A stretch of DNA of 27,006 nucleotides from CAZWVI01 sp964637165 (GTDB lineage Bacteria > Planctomycetota > UBA1135). The position numbers and the translations under genes were made by a program. This document shows positions 1-8,239 of the stretch, in pieces (position 1 is the stretch's first letter; each line of letters begins with the position of its first letter). Under the pieces are notes generated by a model. That model made no database searches and was not told the DNA's origin. It was given only the letters and a program-made list of their open reading frames with translations. The stretch spans positions 1 through 27,006 of the forward strand of contig CAZWVI010000025.1 of assembly GCA_964637165.1 (NCBI GenBank). The letters run 5' to 3'.

Positions 1-19
1 TCCTATTTTTTGTAATTCT

Positions 20-45
20 TGACCCAGCGAACTGGGCCAGTGTCC
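20..45 (+). repeat. Interspersed repeat copy A, just after a stop codon
   Basis: This is the most diverged copy of a ~27 bp family also present at 26003-26028, 26143-26169 and 26953-26979. It keeps the outer block TGACCCAGCG and the inner block CAGTGTCC, and differs from copy C mainly in the middle. It lies 6 bp beyond the stop codon of the minus-strand gene that ends at 52. In this copy the middle has become self-complementary: positions 21-27 pair with 32-38, leaving a TTCG tetraloop on the minus strand. No U-tract follows on that strand, so I do not call it an intrinsic terminator. Orientation is given as the strand on which GTGACCC comes first. Confidence 0.75.
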
Positions 46-51
46 CGTTGG

Positions 52-2013
52 TTAGTCTTCCAAGTAGCCCATCGCCTTCAAATTATCCTCATGCATACTC
101 GACTCCCCATCCAACACCCTCGGCACCGGTGGCAGAACAACTCCTCCAGCAGCAACCCTAACCGGTGCACTTTTCAACACCACCGGCCTTATGCCTTCAG
201 TCATCACCCTCCCCGGCAGCTCCTCTGCCACATCCAACCCCATCAAATGGAGCATGGTCGGAGCAACGTCATATAAGGTCGCCCCCTCAATACTCGCGCC
301 TTTTGCGATATCAGGCCCATACATATAAACGACACCATCCAAAGTGTGAGACCCGGTTCGTTTCTCCTCACGAAACAGCTCCCCAACCTCCAACACCTCT
401 CCATTTAACACAATCCTATTCTCAAGATCGGCCAAAATCGCTGGTTTAAAGTCCACCGTAATTTTGGTATCTCCAGCTGAATGCTTCAACAACTCAAACG
501 GATGCTGATCGGAATCACTTTCCATATACGCATCTGACATCACCTCATGCACTCGAGCTAGGTTGGCAATTCCCTCTTCATTACCTACATCTGTTGACAA
601 AATTAATTGCTTGGCGACCACCGCATTGTTGAGCTGGCCTTTTTCCAAATCTAAGGCTTCACCAAGTGCGGCGGCATTCAAACGCATCGTATGTTTCATG
701 CCTCCAGATCGGGTGGCGGCCTCCATTCCATGATCGCTCACTATCATTAAATTGCACGTTGAAAAATCAATCTTGCTCAACAAGCGACCCAATTGGAAAT
801 CGGCCTCCCGATAGGCGTCACGGATTACTTCTCCACGCGCCGCTAGTTCAGCTTCATCAACATCATCAAACATCTCTGGTTCATGCCAACGCCAATAGGC
901 GTGGCCCAAGGAATCAACTGGATACAAAATCAATGCTGACAATTCGGGTGCGGTCCGCGCCATCAGCTCAAAGTAAAGGTCGGCCTGCAACCGCGCCTGA
1001 ATCAGCTTAACCCGCCAATAAACATCATCGCGGCTACCTCGATGCCGAACAATTCCCATGGCATCACGTAAATTTTTCCACACCGCATCCGCCGAAGAAA
1101 CTGAAAGAGCCGACATTAAATCATTAAACATACCCAACGAAACAAAGGACTGGCCAGTCTTGCCAGCACGTTCTAACCTTTTCAAAAAACTCGCTTCTTG
1201 CGGAATAGTTTCAAACCCACGCGCCAACCACGCCGGCACGCCAAAGCCTGGACGGTCATCTGGCGGCCAAGTGATATGCCATTCCATTAAACCGATGCCG
1301 GCGCCAGCTTCAGCCGCAGCGTCCCAAAAGCGGCCCTTCTTCAAGTCATAACGGTCGGATTGAAAATCCACAACGCCGTGCTCTTCGGCACTCATGCCAG
1401 TCGCCATCACCGTCCAAACCCGAGGCGACATGCTTGGGTTTTCTGACAACAGACGTCCGTGGGCACCATCTCGCTTCAATCGCGCCAAATTTGGCAACTC
1501 GCCAGCAGCAATTAACGGATCAATTTCGGCAAAGGTCGCAGCGTCAATTCCAAACACAACTGCAGGCGTGATTACATCGTTCTTCAATGTAATCTGATCA
1601 TCGCCACCTCCGAAAACAAATAGAACCACGCCTAACAACAAAATAATTCTTTGCACACGCTGTGACTGCTGCCAACTAAAGATGACTAATCCAATCAATG
1701 CCGCCCAGCCGATCAATGCGATTCTCGACATTGGTGAAACCGCAGCACCAACAAATGGCGCTGTGCCAATCAAGACACCGATCACTCCACTAAGTCGTGG
1801 CCCCCATCCATCGCTTGGCAAAACTTTTTCACTAACCCAAGCAAACACCCAAGCGCCTAGCGCAGGAACTAAAACCAATAGCCATAACGCCGGAACTATT
1901 GGCCGCGTTAGAGCAGGCGTTGCCGCCGAGGCCATCCACAATGCAAAAGCGGCAGCCATGCCGGCCGCAAAACGTGGAGTATTAACTGTGCTAATTTGTA
2001 CTTCAGTGCTCAT
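52..2013 (-). CDS. Membrane-anchored AlkP-superfamily phosphohydrolase
   Basis: A 653-residue protein with two parts. Residues ~14-136 hold about five hydrophobic helices (near 14-32, 40-60, 73-92, 97-113 and 121-136). Residues ~150-630 form an alkaline-phosphatase-superfamily domain of the type I phosphodiesterase / COG3379 kind. Visible landmarks are the first metal aspartate in VFGIDAAT (D157), the nucleophile region NPSMSPRVWTVMATG followed by EEHGV (Ser194 or Ser196 as likely nucleophile), YPVDSLGHAYW, the metal motif SDHGMEA, and a late GSHTLDGV histidine. The family hydrolyses phosphate mono- or diesters; the substrate cannot be read here. Which side of the membrane the domain faces is inferred to be periplasmic. 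The start lies 5 nt after the hydratase stop, so the gene is probably the last of a four-gene minus-strand run. Confidence 0.8.
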   Translation of the reverse strand: MSTEVQISTVNTPRFAAGMAAAFALWMASAATPALTRPIVPALWLLVLVPALGAWVFAWVSEKVLPSDGWGPRLSGVIGVLIGTAPFVGAAVSPMSRIALIGWAALIGLVIFSWQQSQRVQRIILLLGVVLFVFGGGDDQITLKNDVITPAVVFGIDAATFAEIDPLIAAGELPNLARLKRDGAHGRLLSENPSMSPRVWTVMATGMSAEEHGVVDFQSDRYDLKKGRFWDAAAEAGAGIGLMEWHITWPPDDRPGFGVPAWLARGFETIPQEASFLKRLERAGKTGQSFVSLGMFNDLMSALSVSSADAVWKNLRDAMGIVRHRGSRDDVYWRVKLIQARLQADLYFELMARTAPELSALILYPVDSLGHAYWRWHEPEMFDDVDEAELAARGEVIRDAYREADFQLGRLLSKIDFSTCNLMIVSDHGMEAATRSGGMKHTMRLNAAALGEALDLEKGQLNNAVVAKQLILSTDVGNEEGIANLARVHEVMSDAYMESDSDQHPFELLKHSAGDTKITVDFKPAILADLENRIVLNGEVLEVGELFREEKRTGSHTLDGVVYMYGPDIAKGASIEGATLYDVAPTMLHLMGLDVAEELPGRVMTEGIRPVVLKSAPVRVAAGGVVLPPVPRVLDGESSMHEDNLKAMGYLED

Positions 2014-2018
2014 CTTTA

Positions 2019-2792
2019 TTATTTCCCTTCAAACTTCGGCACGCGCTTTTCAGCGAACGCCGCCAACGCTTCCACTCGATCACTACTTGCAAGAGTTTTT
2101 TCATAACAAGCGGCTTCGTGTTTCAAGGCCTCTTCGCTAGACAAATCAAAGCTCGCCTCAATCGCCGATTTAGCGGCTCTCAAGGCAATTGGCCCCTTGG
2201 CCGATAATTCCTCAAGTAATTCTTCAACAACTTTTCCATCGCCAACTAAATTAACTAATCCAGCGGCAAGTGCTTGGGTTGCATCTAGACGTCGCCCTAA
2301 AAAGATCAACTCCTTTGCCTTGGCAACACCAAGCAAGCGTGGCAAGCGCACACAACCACCCGCGCCGGGAATGATTGCCAACCCAGTTTCTGGCAAACCC
2401 ATACTTGCACTTGGATGCATCACTCTTAAATCACAGGCGAGCGCCAGTTCACAGCCACCACCTAAGGCATAACCATTTAAATAAGCAACGCAAACTTGTG
2501 GCAAGTTAGCCAAGTCATTCATCGCCCCACTAATATTTTTCACGCATTCACGAACCTGTTCATGATTCATTCCGCGGCGCTCCTTTAAATCTGCGCCCGC
2601 ACAAAAACTTTGCTCTCCGCTACCGCTGAGCAACACCGTCCATATTTTTTCATCTACGGAAATCTCGGCAATTATTCGTCGCAATTCCAGTAAAGCTGAC
2701 AGCGACAAAGCATTGCGCACTTCCGGACGATTAATAGTCACGCGAGCGAGGTGGCCATCGCGCGTGAATTCAATTAAGGATTGTTCGCTCAT
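2019..2792 (-). CDS. liuC: Enoyl-CoA hydratase, AUH/LiuC-like (methylglutaconyl-CoA hydratase)
   Basis: A 257-residue crotonase-fold protein of normal length. The oxyanion-hole segments FCAGADLKER and ALGGGCELALACD are present. Both general acid/base glutamates of the family are visible: E115 in GCELA and E135 in GLPETGLAIIPGAGG. As I recall the AUH-type 3-methylglutaconyl-CoA hydratases, the stretches DLKER, ANLP, LGGGxELALACDxRV, MGLxET and AKELIF resemble them more closely than general FadB-type hydratases. The upstream neighbour in the same run is HMG-CoA lyase, which acts on the product of this hydratase, so a role in leucine/isovalerate degradation fits. The gene starts 39 nt after the lyase stop. 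A general short-chain enoyl-CoA hydratase is the main alternative. Confidence 0.85.
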   Translation of the reverse strand: MSEQSLIEFTRDGHLARVTINRPEVRNALSLSALLELRRIIAEISVDEKIWTVLLSGSGEQSFCAGADLKERRGMNHEQVRECVKNISGAMNDLANLPQVCVAYLNGYALGGGCELALACDLRVMHPSASMGLPETGLAIIPGAGGCVRLPRLLGVAKAKELIFLGRRLDATQALAAGLVNLVGDGKVVEELLEELSAKGPIALRAAKSAIEASFDLSSEEALKHEAACYEKTLASSDRVEALAAFAEKRVPKFEGK

Positions 2793-2831
2793 TTACCAAT
2801 TTTCTCGAGCAGTAGAGACTCGAGTCATCCA

Positions 2832-3698
2832 CTAAATTCTACCGGCTAACCGTTCAGCCAAGAAATCAGCCGCCGAACTTAACTCGGCAAGCTGCAAGCT
2901 ATGCGCCGCGCCTACTTCATCAAGCATCGCAAGCAATTCCAGTGTATCCAAATTCCCCGCCGCACCAGGGGCAAAAGGACATCCGCCACACCCACCTATC
3001 GCCGCATCAAAATGACGCACCCCCAACTGATACCCTTTGCGACAATTCTCAATCGCGCGCCCCTCGGTGTCATGCATATGGAGACCGAGTTCCAAGCTCG
3101 GATACTTCTTTTTGACTAGATTAATAATTTCGGCAACTTGCCCAGGCTGGGCAACCCCGAGGGTATCGGCCAACACCACTAATCGTGCTCCGGCAGCGAC
3201 TAAACCATCAACAACTTTTAGCGCATTTTCTGGAGTAACTTGCCCCGCAAATGGACAAACAAATGCCATCGCAACATAAGCTCTAACTTGTTTCCCCGCT
3301 GCGATGGTTGAACGAATTAAATCGCCAGCCAATCGCTGAGCATTTTCAAGCCCGACACCTGCATTCGCACGGCTGTGTTCATCAGTTGCCGAAACCACAA
3401 TTGTCGCACCGGTCAAAGTTGTGGCGACCATTTTTTCAAAACCACGTTGATTCAAAATAAGTGCATAGTAATAATTGTCACTAACATTTAAACCATCAAC
3501 CACCTCACCCGTATTCGCCAACTGTGGGATAACATCAGCCCGCACAAACGATCCAACTTCGACACTATTCACTCCGCCAGAATTTAAGCGGGAAATTAAT
3601 TCCAATTTATCATCAACGGACAAGCTGATGCTCTCATTCTGCAATCCGTCGCGTGGAGCGACTTCGTGAACATGCACTTCTGGTTGTAGGCTTAACAT
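2832..3698 (-). CDS. mvaB: Hydroxymethylglutaryl-CoA lyase
   Basis: A 288-residue DRE-TIM metallolyase that splits 3-hydroxy-3-methylglutaryl-CoA into acetyl-CoA and acetoacetate, the last step of leucine catabolism. APRDGLQNE at the N-terminus supplies the catalytic Arg16 and metal-ligand Asp17. LGLHMHDTEGRA carries metal histidines H207 and H209. The HMG-CoA lyase signature CGGCPFAPGAAGN carries active-site Cys240. This combination separates it from homocitrate and isopropylmalate synthases. It starts 11 nt after the kinase gene and precedes the AUH-like hydratase. No clear Shine-Dalgarno sequence precedes the ATG. Confidence 0.93.
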   Translation of the reverse strand: MLSLQPEVHVHEVAPRDGLQNESISLSVDDKLELISRLNSGGVNSVEVGSFVRADVIPQLANTGEVVDGLNVSDNYYYALILNQRGFEKMVATTLTGATIVVSATDEHSRANAGVGLENAQRLAGDLIRSTIAAGKQVRAYVAMAFVCPFAGQVTPENALKVVDGLVAAGARLVVLADTLGVAQPGQVAEIINLVKKKYPSLELGLHMHDTEGRAIENCRKGYQLGVRHFDAAIGGCGGCPFAPGAAGNLDTLELLAMLDEVGAAHSLQLAELSSAADFLAERLAGRI

Positions 3699-3709
3699 TT
3701 GACGACTTA

Positions 3710-4459
3710 CTAAGGATACTTGGGAACATGCTTTGCCATGAAATCGGCCTTGGCTTGCACTTTTTTATCCCAAATTGCAAACTCGCGATCGACCTTGGAT
3801 TTACCTAAGTAGTGCAACAAAAATTGCTGATGAAAATCATCGCTCAAATAATTGCGGCAAGAAAAGCGCAGTCCAGCCAAATCTTTAACCAACCAGCGAC
3901 GGCGCGGCTTGGGTTTTTTAACGACTCGTTGCAGATCGAGAATGTAAGGAGGCGGCCAATCTGACCCGACCCCGTCTCCAAAATGCAGGTGATTTGCATA
4001 AAAGTCACGATGGTAATAGCCAAGGCTATGAAATGCCTTGAGCATATCGGCAAGTTCGAGCCACCAATCCAATCCCGGCACCTCCCCGTCCTCCAAACGG
4101 CTGAGCAAAGTTTGCTCGCCCACTGATTGGGTCAGCAAAAAAGACCCAATAATCCCACCAAATCGCTGGTATTCCCCAAAGGCCATCGCTTCAGGGACAG
4201 CAAAACCAGCATCGGCCAGCTCCCAGTGGCGCAAATATTCGACTTTGGCTGGGCTAAGCTTGGAAAAACGGCGCATTATCGATGGAAGGCCGTATTTCTT
4301 CAAAAAGAAAAACTGGCCGCCGCTTTCGACACGCCAAGTCTCGCGCCCTGGCATTTGCCTAATCAAATCCCCACTTTCGTGGGTCAGGCCATCAGAGCAA
4401 CTGGAAATCTCCAGCCTCTTAAGTACTTCCTCGGCATGCGCCCCTGAGCATTGCAGCAT
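3710..4459 (-). CDS. Kdo/WaaP-family lipopolysaccharide kinase-like protein
   Basis: A 249-residue small kinase-fold protein. Visible elements are a candidate ATP-binding lysine in FFFLKKYG (K54 or K55), a catalytic loop YYHRDFYANHLHF (D152, N156) and a metal aspartate in ILDLQRVV (D175). The HRDFYxNH plus DLQR combination is typical of the WaaP/KdkA branch, which phosphorylates heptose or Kdo in lipid A core on the inner face of the cytoplasmic membrane. The true acceptor is not readable from sequence. It is the first gene of the minus-strand run to 52 and is divergent from the glutamate dehydrogenase pair. It implies an LPS-like envelope, which fits a Gram-negative host. Its link to the two leucine-degradation genes is only positional. 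Confidence 0.8.
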   Translation of the reverse strand: MLQCSGAHAEEVLKRLEISSCSDGLTHESGDLIRQMPGRETWRVESGGQFFFLKKYGLPSIMRRFSKLSPAKVEYLRHWELADAGFAVPEAMAFGEYQRFGGIIGSFLLTQSVGEQTLLSRLEDGEVPGLDWWLELADMLKAFHSLGYYHRDFYANHLHFGDGVGSDWPPPYILDLQRVVKKPKPRRRWLVKDLAGLRFSCRNYLSDDFHQQFLLHYLGKSKVDREFAIWDKKVQAKADFMAKHVPKYP

Positions 4460-4594
4460 GGGCTAATTCTGGCGACTTCCATCATTTCACACAAGAGCGC
4501 ATTTTTTTTCTCAAGAACATAGCGAAAGCTGCTTTAAAGGGTTAATCTTTCGGGTCATTCAGCAGTCCCCACCCCATGGGCTGCCCCCCACTAA
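4460..4594. promoter_or_regulatory. Divergent promoter region between kinase and glutamate dehydrogenase
   Basis: These 135 bp separate two divergent start codons and must hold promoters for both transcription units. The half near the kinase is AT-rich, with a T8 run near 4502-4509. I could not pick a convincing -35/-10 pair for either direction. The half near the dehydrogenase is C-rich and contains the small inverted repeat listed separately. No known riboswitch architecture is recognisable. Confidence 0.5.
4562..4584 (+). other. Hairpin just upstream of the glutamate dehydrogenase start
   Basis: GCAG at 4562-4565 and CCC at 4567-4569 can pair with GGG at 4578-4580 and CTGC at 4581-4584. 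This gives a seven-pair stem with one bulged T and an eight-base loop. It ends 10 nt before the ATG at 4595, where no Shine-Dalgarno sequence is seen. It may influence ribosome access; that is inference only. Confidence 0.45.
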
Positions 4595-5872
4595 ATGTCG
4601 GAAACTACGACAACTGATGCCGCGAGCCTTGAATCGAATCCCTTTGTACAAATGCAAAGGCGTTTCGAAAAAGCTTCCGGCTTTCTCGGACTCGACCCTG
4701 GCCTAGCCAAGGTGCTCGAGACTCCCGCGCAAGAAATCACGACCTCGGTTCCTGTTCAAATGGACGACGGTTCCTTGCGTGTTTTTACGGGCTATCGCGT
4801 TCAGCATTCAATTGCACGTGGTCCAGCCAAGGGCGGAATTCGCTATGCGCCAGACGTATCACTTGATGAAGTGCGCGCCCTTTCCGCTTGGATGACTTGG
4901 AAGTGTGCTGTTGTAAACGTACCTTTTGGCGGCGGTAAAGGTGGAATCATTTGCGATCCACGCCGCATGTCGCAAAGTGAACTAGAGCGATTAACTCGTC
5001 GTTACGCATCTAACTTAATGGATTTAATTGGCCCCGAGCGCGATGTGCCTGCGCCCGACATGAACACCAATGAACAAATCATGGCATGGTTCATGGACAC
5101 CTACTCCATGCACACCCGCCAAACCAACACCGCTATTGTTACTGGCAAGCCAATCGGCCTTGGCGGTTCGCAAGGACGCCGCGAAGCTACTGGATTAGGT
5201 GTTGCCTTCACCGTTCGCGAATCACTCAAACATTTAAACCTGCCCGACACTGGCGCGCGAGTGGTTGTTCAAGGCTCGGGAAATGTTGGCGGACTCGGCG
5301 CATTATTCCTACATGAAATGGGACACAAAGTAATTGCCATTTCCGACATGTACGGCGCTGCCTATAACCCTAATGGTTTAGACATGCCAAGCGTTCTTGA
5401 ATTCCTTGCTGAACATGGCAACTTGGAAAACTTCCCCGGCGCGGAGCGCATCGAGAACTCCGAACTGCTAACACTTGATTGCGATGTGCTAGTTCCTGCG
5501 GCAATTGAAAATCAAATCACTTCAGCGAACGCAGCCGACATTAAGGCTAAAGTGATCGTGGAGGGTGCCAATGGCCCAACCACTGCCGACGCCGACCGAA
5601 TCCTGGCCGAGAAGGGCACATTTATTGCGCCCGACATTTTGGCAAATGCTGGTGGCGTTACTGTCTCATATTTTGAATGGGTACAAAACCGCATGGGTTA
5701 TTTCTGGGAGAAAAAGGACGTCTTTGACCGTATGGAGAACATCATGGTCAAGGGCTTCAAAGACACCGTTGAAGCCGCCGTTAAATACGACACCACGCCA
5801 CGCATTGGCGCATACTGTGTTGCCGTCGATCGCGTAGCTTACTGTTTGCAAATAAGAGGTTTGTATGCCTAA
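4595..5872 (+). CDS. gdhA: Glutamate dehydrogenase, catalytic subunit
   Basis: A 425-residue Glu/Leu/Phe/Val dehydrogenase of standard length that interconverts glutamate with 2-oxoglutarate plus ammonium. All key residues of the family are present: K79 in GPAKGGIRY, K103 in MTWKCAV, catalytic K115 in VPFGGGKGG, catalytic aspartate D155 in PAPDMNT, and substrate serine S358 in GGVTVSYFEW. These correspond to K89, K113, K125, D165 and S380 of the Clostridium symbiosum enzyme. The dinucleotide fold shows GSGNVGG at 227-233, and an acidic residue (D251) at the end of the next strand suggests NAD rather than NADP. The next gene is a paralogue that begins inside its last codons. No Shine-Dalgarno sequence precedes the ATG; the start was chosen because the N-terminus matches family length. 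Confidence 0.95.
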   Translation: MSETTTTDAASLESNPFVQMQRRFEKASGFLGLDPGLAKVLETPAQEITTSVPVQMDDGSLRVFTGYRVQHSIARGPAKGGIRYAPDVSLDEVRALSAWMTWKCAVVNVPFGGGKGGIICDPRRMSQSELERLTRRYASNLMDLIGPERDVPAPDMNTNEQIMAWFMDTYSMHTRQTNTAIVTGKPIGLGGSQGRREATGLGVAFTVRESLKHLNLPDTGARVVVQGSGNVGGLGALFLHEMGHKVIAISDMYGAAYNPNGLDMPSVLEFLAEHGNLENFPGAERIENSELLTLDCDVLVPAAIENQITSANAADIKAKVIVEGANGPTTADADRILAEKGTFIAPDILANAGGVTVSYFEWVQNRMGYFWEKKDVFDRMENIMVKGFKDTVEAAVKYDTTPRIGAYCVAVDRVAYCLQIRGLYA

Positions 5873-7172
5873 TTCAGAAACAACAAATTCCGAAGCTTTC
5901 GAAGAGCCACAAGCACCATCTCCGATTATGGATCAAGATGATCCATTTTCATCAATGATGGAGCGCTTCGATGAGGCGGCGTCAATGCTTAGCTTGGCAC
6001 CTGATGCTTACATGGTGCTGCGTAAACCTGATCGTGAATTCAAGTTTGCAATTCCTGTGTGTGACAGTGACGGCAACATTCATGTTTTTAATGGATTCCG
6101 GATTCGCCATAATCTTTCCTTAGGGCCATGCATTGGCGGATTGCGCCTTGACGCTAATTTGCGCCGCGATGAATTGCGCGCACTGGCGGCGTGGACAACC
6201 TGGAAGTGTGCCGCACTTAACGTGCCCTTTGGCGGTGCAATGGGCGGTGTTGACTTTGACCCGCGTGATTACGACCGCAGTATTACTCAAGCTGTTGTGC
6301 GACGTTACACCTCCGGAACCCTGGACTTAATTGGTCCAGAACGCGACATCTTAATCCCCGACCTGCACTGCGATGAACAAATTATGGCCTGGTGCTTGGA
6401 TACTTATTCGATGCACGCGCGCCAAACTGAAACCGCTGTTGTGCTCGGCAAGCCTGAAGGTTTAGGTGGCACCGCTGGACGCAAATCGGCAGTTGGACGC
6501 GGAATACGCGTGTTAATCGAACAACGCCGCAAGGACCTAGGCCTCACCGGTCCAGCCAACATAGTTGTCCAAGGCGCTGGCGTAGTCGGCTCACAAATCA
6601 TGCGCGAAATGGTCGCCCATGGTCATAGCGTTATTGGCGTTGGTGATGTACACGGTGGTGTTCACAATCCGAACGGCATTGATGTTGAAGCAGTGCTTGC
6701 GCATCGTCAAGAAACTGGGACCGTGCATGATTTCTCCGGCGGCGATGCCGTCTCCGATGAACAATTGCTCGAACTTGAATGTGACGTTTTAATTCCAGCC
6801 GCAATTGCCAAGCAAGTAACCGGTAAAAACGCGGCCAACATTAAAGCTAAAATGGTGGCAGAAGCCGCCAATGGTCCAACCACTGCCAAGGGTGAAAAAA
6901 TTCTTCTGGAGCGTGGTATCCCGATCATCCCTGATTTACTTGGCAACTCTGGAGCGGCAATCATTGCCTACTTCGAGTGGGTCCAAAACCGCATGGGTTA
7001 TAAGTGGACCTTGGACGTTGTTGAAGAACGTCTCGACCGAATGGTTCTTGACGCTTACCACCGCGCCCGCAAAGTTAGTGGTGAACGCAAAGTAAGCCTG
7101 CGTTTGGCAACTTGCATGTTGGGAGTTGAGCGCGTGGCCTACTTCGATAAGCTACGCGGAATTTACGCGTAA
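5865..7172 (+). CDS. Glutamate dehydrogenase paralogue, probably non-catalytic regulatory subunit
   Basis: A 435-residue homologue of the preceding gene, intact over its whole length and not a decayed copy. It keeps TWKCA (K114), PDLHCDEQIMAW (D166) and the nucleotide-binding GAGVVG. Three active-site residues have changed: the GPAK lysine is I90 (GPCIGG), the catalytic lysine of GGGKGG is M126 (PFGGAMGG), and the substrate serine is A368 (NSGAAIIAYFEW). Without the catalytic lysine the usual reaction should fail. In Thermus thermophilus a hetero-hexameric enzyme pairs a catalytic with a regulatory subunit, a close precedent. The ATG overlaps the upstream gene by 8 nt, with AGAGG at 5855-5859, so translational coupling is likely. 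An enzyme with a different substrate is the alternative. Confidence 0.85.
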   Translation: MPNSETTNSEAFEEPQAPSPIMDQDDPFSSMMERFDEAASMLSLAPDAYMVLRKPDREFKFAIPVCDSDGNIHVFNGFRIRHNLSLGPCIGGLRLDANLRRDELRALAAWTTWKCAALNVPFGGAMGGVDFDPRDYDRSITQAVVRRYTSGTLDLIGPERDILIPDLHCDEQIMAWCLDTYSMHARQTETAVVLGKPEGLGGTAGRKSAVGRGIRVLIEQRRKDLGLTGPANIVVQGAGVVGSQIMREMVAHGHSVIGVGDVHGGVHNPNGIDVEAVLAHRQETGTVHDFSGGDAVSDEQLLELECDVLIPAAIAKQVTGKNAANIKAKMVAEAANGPTTAKGEKILLERGIPIIPDLLGNSGAAIIAYFEWVQNRMGYKWTLDVVEERLDRMVLDAYHRARKVSGERKVSLRLATCMLGVERVAYFDKLRGIYA

Positions 7173-7183
7173 GCAGATGCGGG

Positions 7184-8239
7184 TTAGAGGTTTTTAATTC
7201 TCTTCCACAAGTAAACCGGCAAACTACCAACTCGGTCGCGGTTGGCAAGCGCAGCCTTGACCACTGAAACTGGGAAAGTAAGGGCTTTCCAGATTCCATA
7301 TGGATACCAAAATCCAGCGGATTCGCGGCGGTAGCCAGTTGCCGTCATTACCCCACGGCAGATGAACTGGATTGTGCCAATCTCCTGTGAAGACAACCGC
7401 TTCTTCCATCCTTCAACCGGTGCGCGATTAATTCCACCTTGGGTGTCGTACTCCTGAAAAGATGAATTAACCATCGGTACTTCCAACATTTTTGGCTGCG
7501 GGTCCAAATTTAGCCAAGTGCAAACACCGCGATTAGTTTTATCAGGCTCCAAAACTAAATCCTCATAACGCAACAAAAAAACTTTATCTCCGCCATGTTT
7601 CTTCATCGCATTAATTCCCGCATTCACTGCTGAATGCCACATTAAAGTTGCGATAAAAATATGGTACGAAGATCGCGTGCGCTGATGTTCTTTTTCTAAG
7701 GCTTTGGAATGTTCTGGGTCGCGATCAAAGTCGTGGCCGCCTTGGCTTTTCCAATCTCGGTAGGAAGCCACCACAGCACGTGGGTCGCGCGCCATGCAAA
7801 TCACCATGGCGTTTGGATAGGCAGAGAATATTTCATTTATACGAAAAGCGTGACGAGGAGTTTTTTCACCCCAACGTGACTTGCCTTGACGTTCGGCATC
7901 GAGTTGGCAATATGCGCTAAAAAAATCGTCTGCCGAACCACCAAGTTCGGCGGCACGTTCAGTTAAATCATTACGCTCCATCCAACCCTCATCGGGGTTT
8001 CCCTTATGGCCAAAGGGGCGGTGACTCAAACTCAAAAACCAATCTGCGCAACGAAGTTGAGCGGCATCGTCCAATTCACCAGCTTCCAACATGGCGATGC
8101 GCAGGTCATCAAACCAATGTGTTTCGGCAGTGATGTGCACATCGCTGTGATGACAAAGCATGGCCCGTAGCAGGGTAGTCCCTGAACGTGACGGGCCTAC
8201 AATGAAAATCGGGCTCTGAACAGAATTTGATTTAGTCAT
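7184..8239 (-). CDS. Sulfotransferase-family protein (PAPS-dependent)
   Basis: A 351-residue protein of the sulfotransferase superfamily (Sulfotransfer_3-like). The 5'-phosphosulfate loop GPSRSGTTLL lies near the N-terminus. The 3'-phosphate-binding segment MARDPRAVVASYRDW follows at mid-protein. The family moves a sulfuryl group from PAPS to an alcohol or amine; the acceptor is unknown. A longer reading from 8317 exists, but its first 26 residues lie entirely in nadK sequence. I prefer the ATG at 8239, which gives MTKSNS and overlaps the nadK stop by 8 nt (ATGACTAA), the same junction type as the gdh pair. It ends 11 bp from the stop of the convergent dehydrogenase. In many genomes recN or argR occupies this place after nadK. 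Confidence 0.85.
   Translation of the reverse strand: MTKSNSVQSPIFIVGPSRSGTTLLRAMLCHHSDVHITAETHWFDDLRIAMLEAGELDDAAQLRCADWFLSLSHRPFGHKGNPDEGWMERNDLTERAAELGGSADDFFSAYCQLDAERQGKSRWGEKTPRHAFRINEIFSAYPNAMVICMARDPRAVVASYRDWKSQGGHDFDRDPEHSKALEKEHQRTRSSYHIFIATLMWHSAVNAGINAMKKHGGDKVFLLRYEDLVLEPDKTNRGVCTWLNLDPQPKMLEVPMVNSSFQEYDTQGGINRAPVEGWKKRLSSQEIGTIQFICRGVMTATGYRRESAGFWYPYGIWKALTFPVSVVKAALANRDRVGSLPVYLWKRIKNL

Noticed and set aside
2806..2824. CTCGAG...CTCGAG inverted pair between the lyase and hydratase genes as a terminator
   Set aside because: The stem is only six pairs and no U-tract follows on the minus strand, so it is not a convincing terminator.
5865..7172. Second dehydrogenase as a degenerate pseudogene
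   Set aside because: The frame is intact over 435 codons, conserved glycine and nucleotide motifs are kept, and changes are limited to specific active-site residues.
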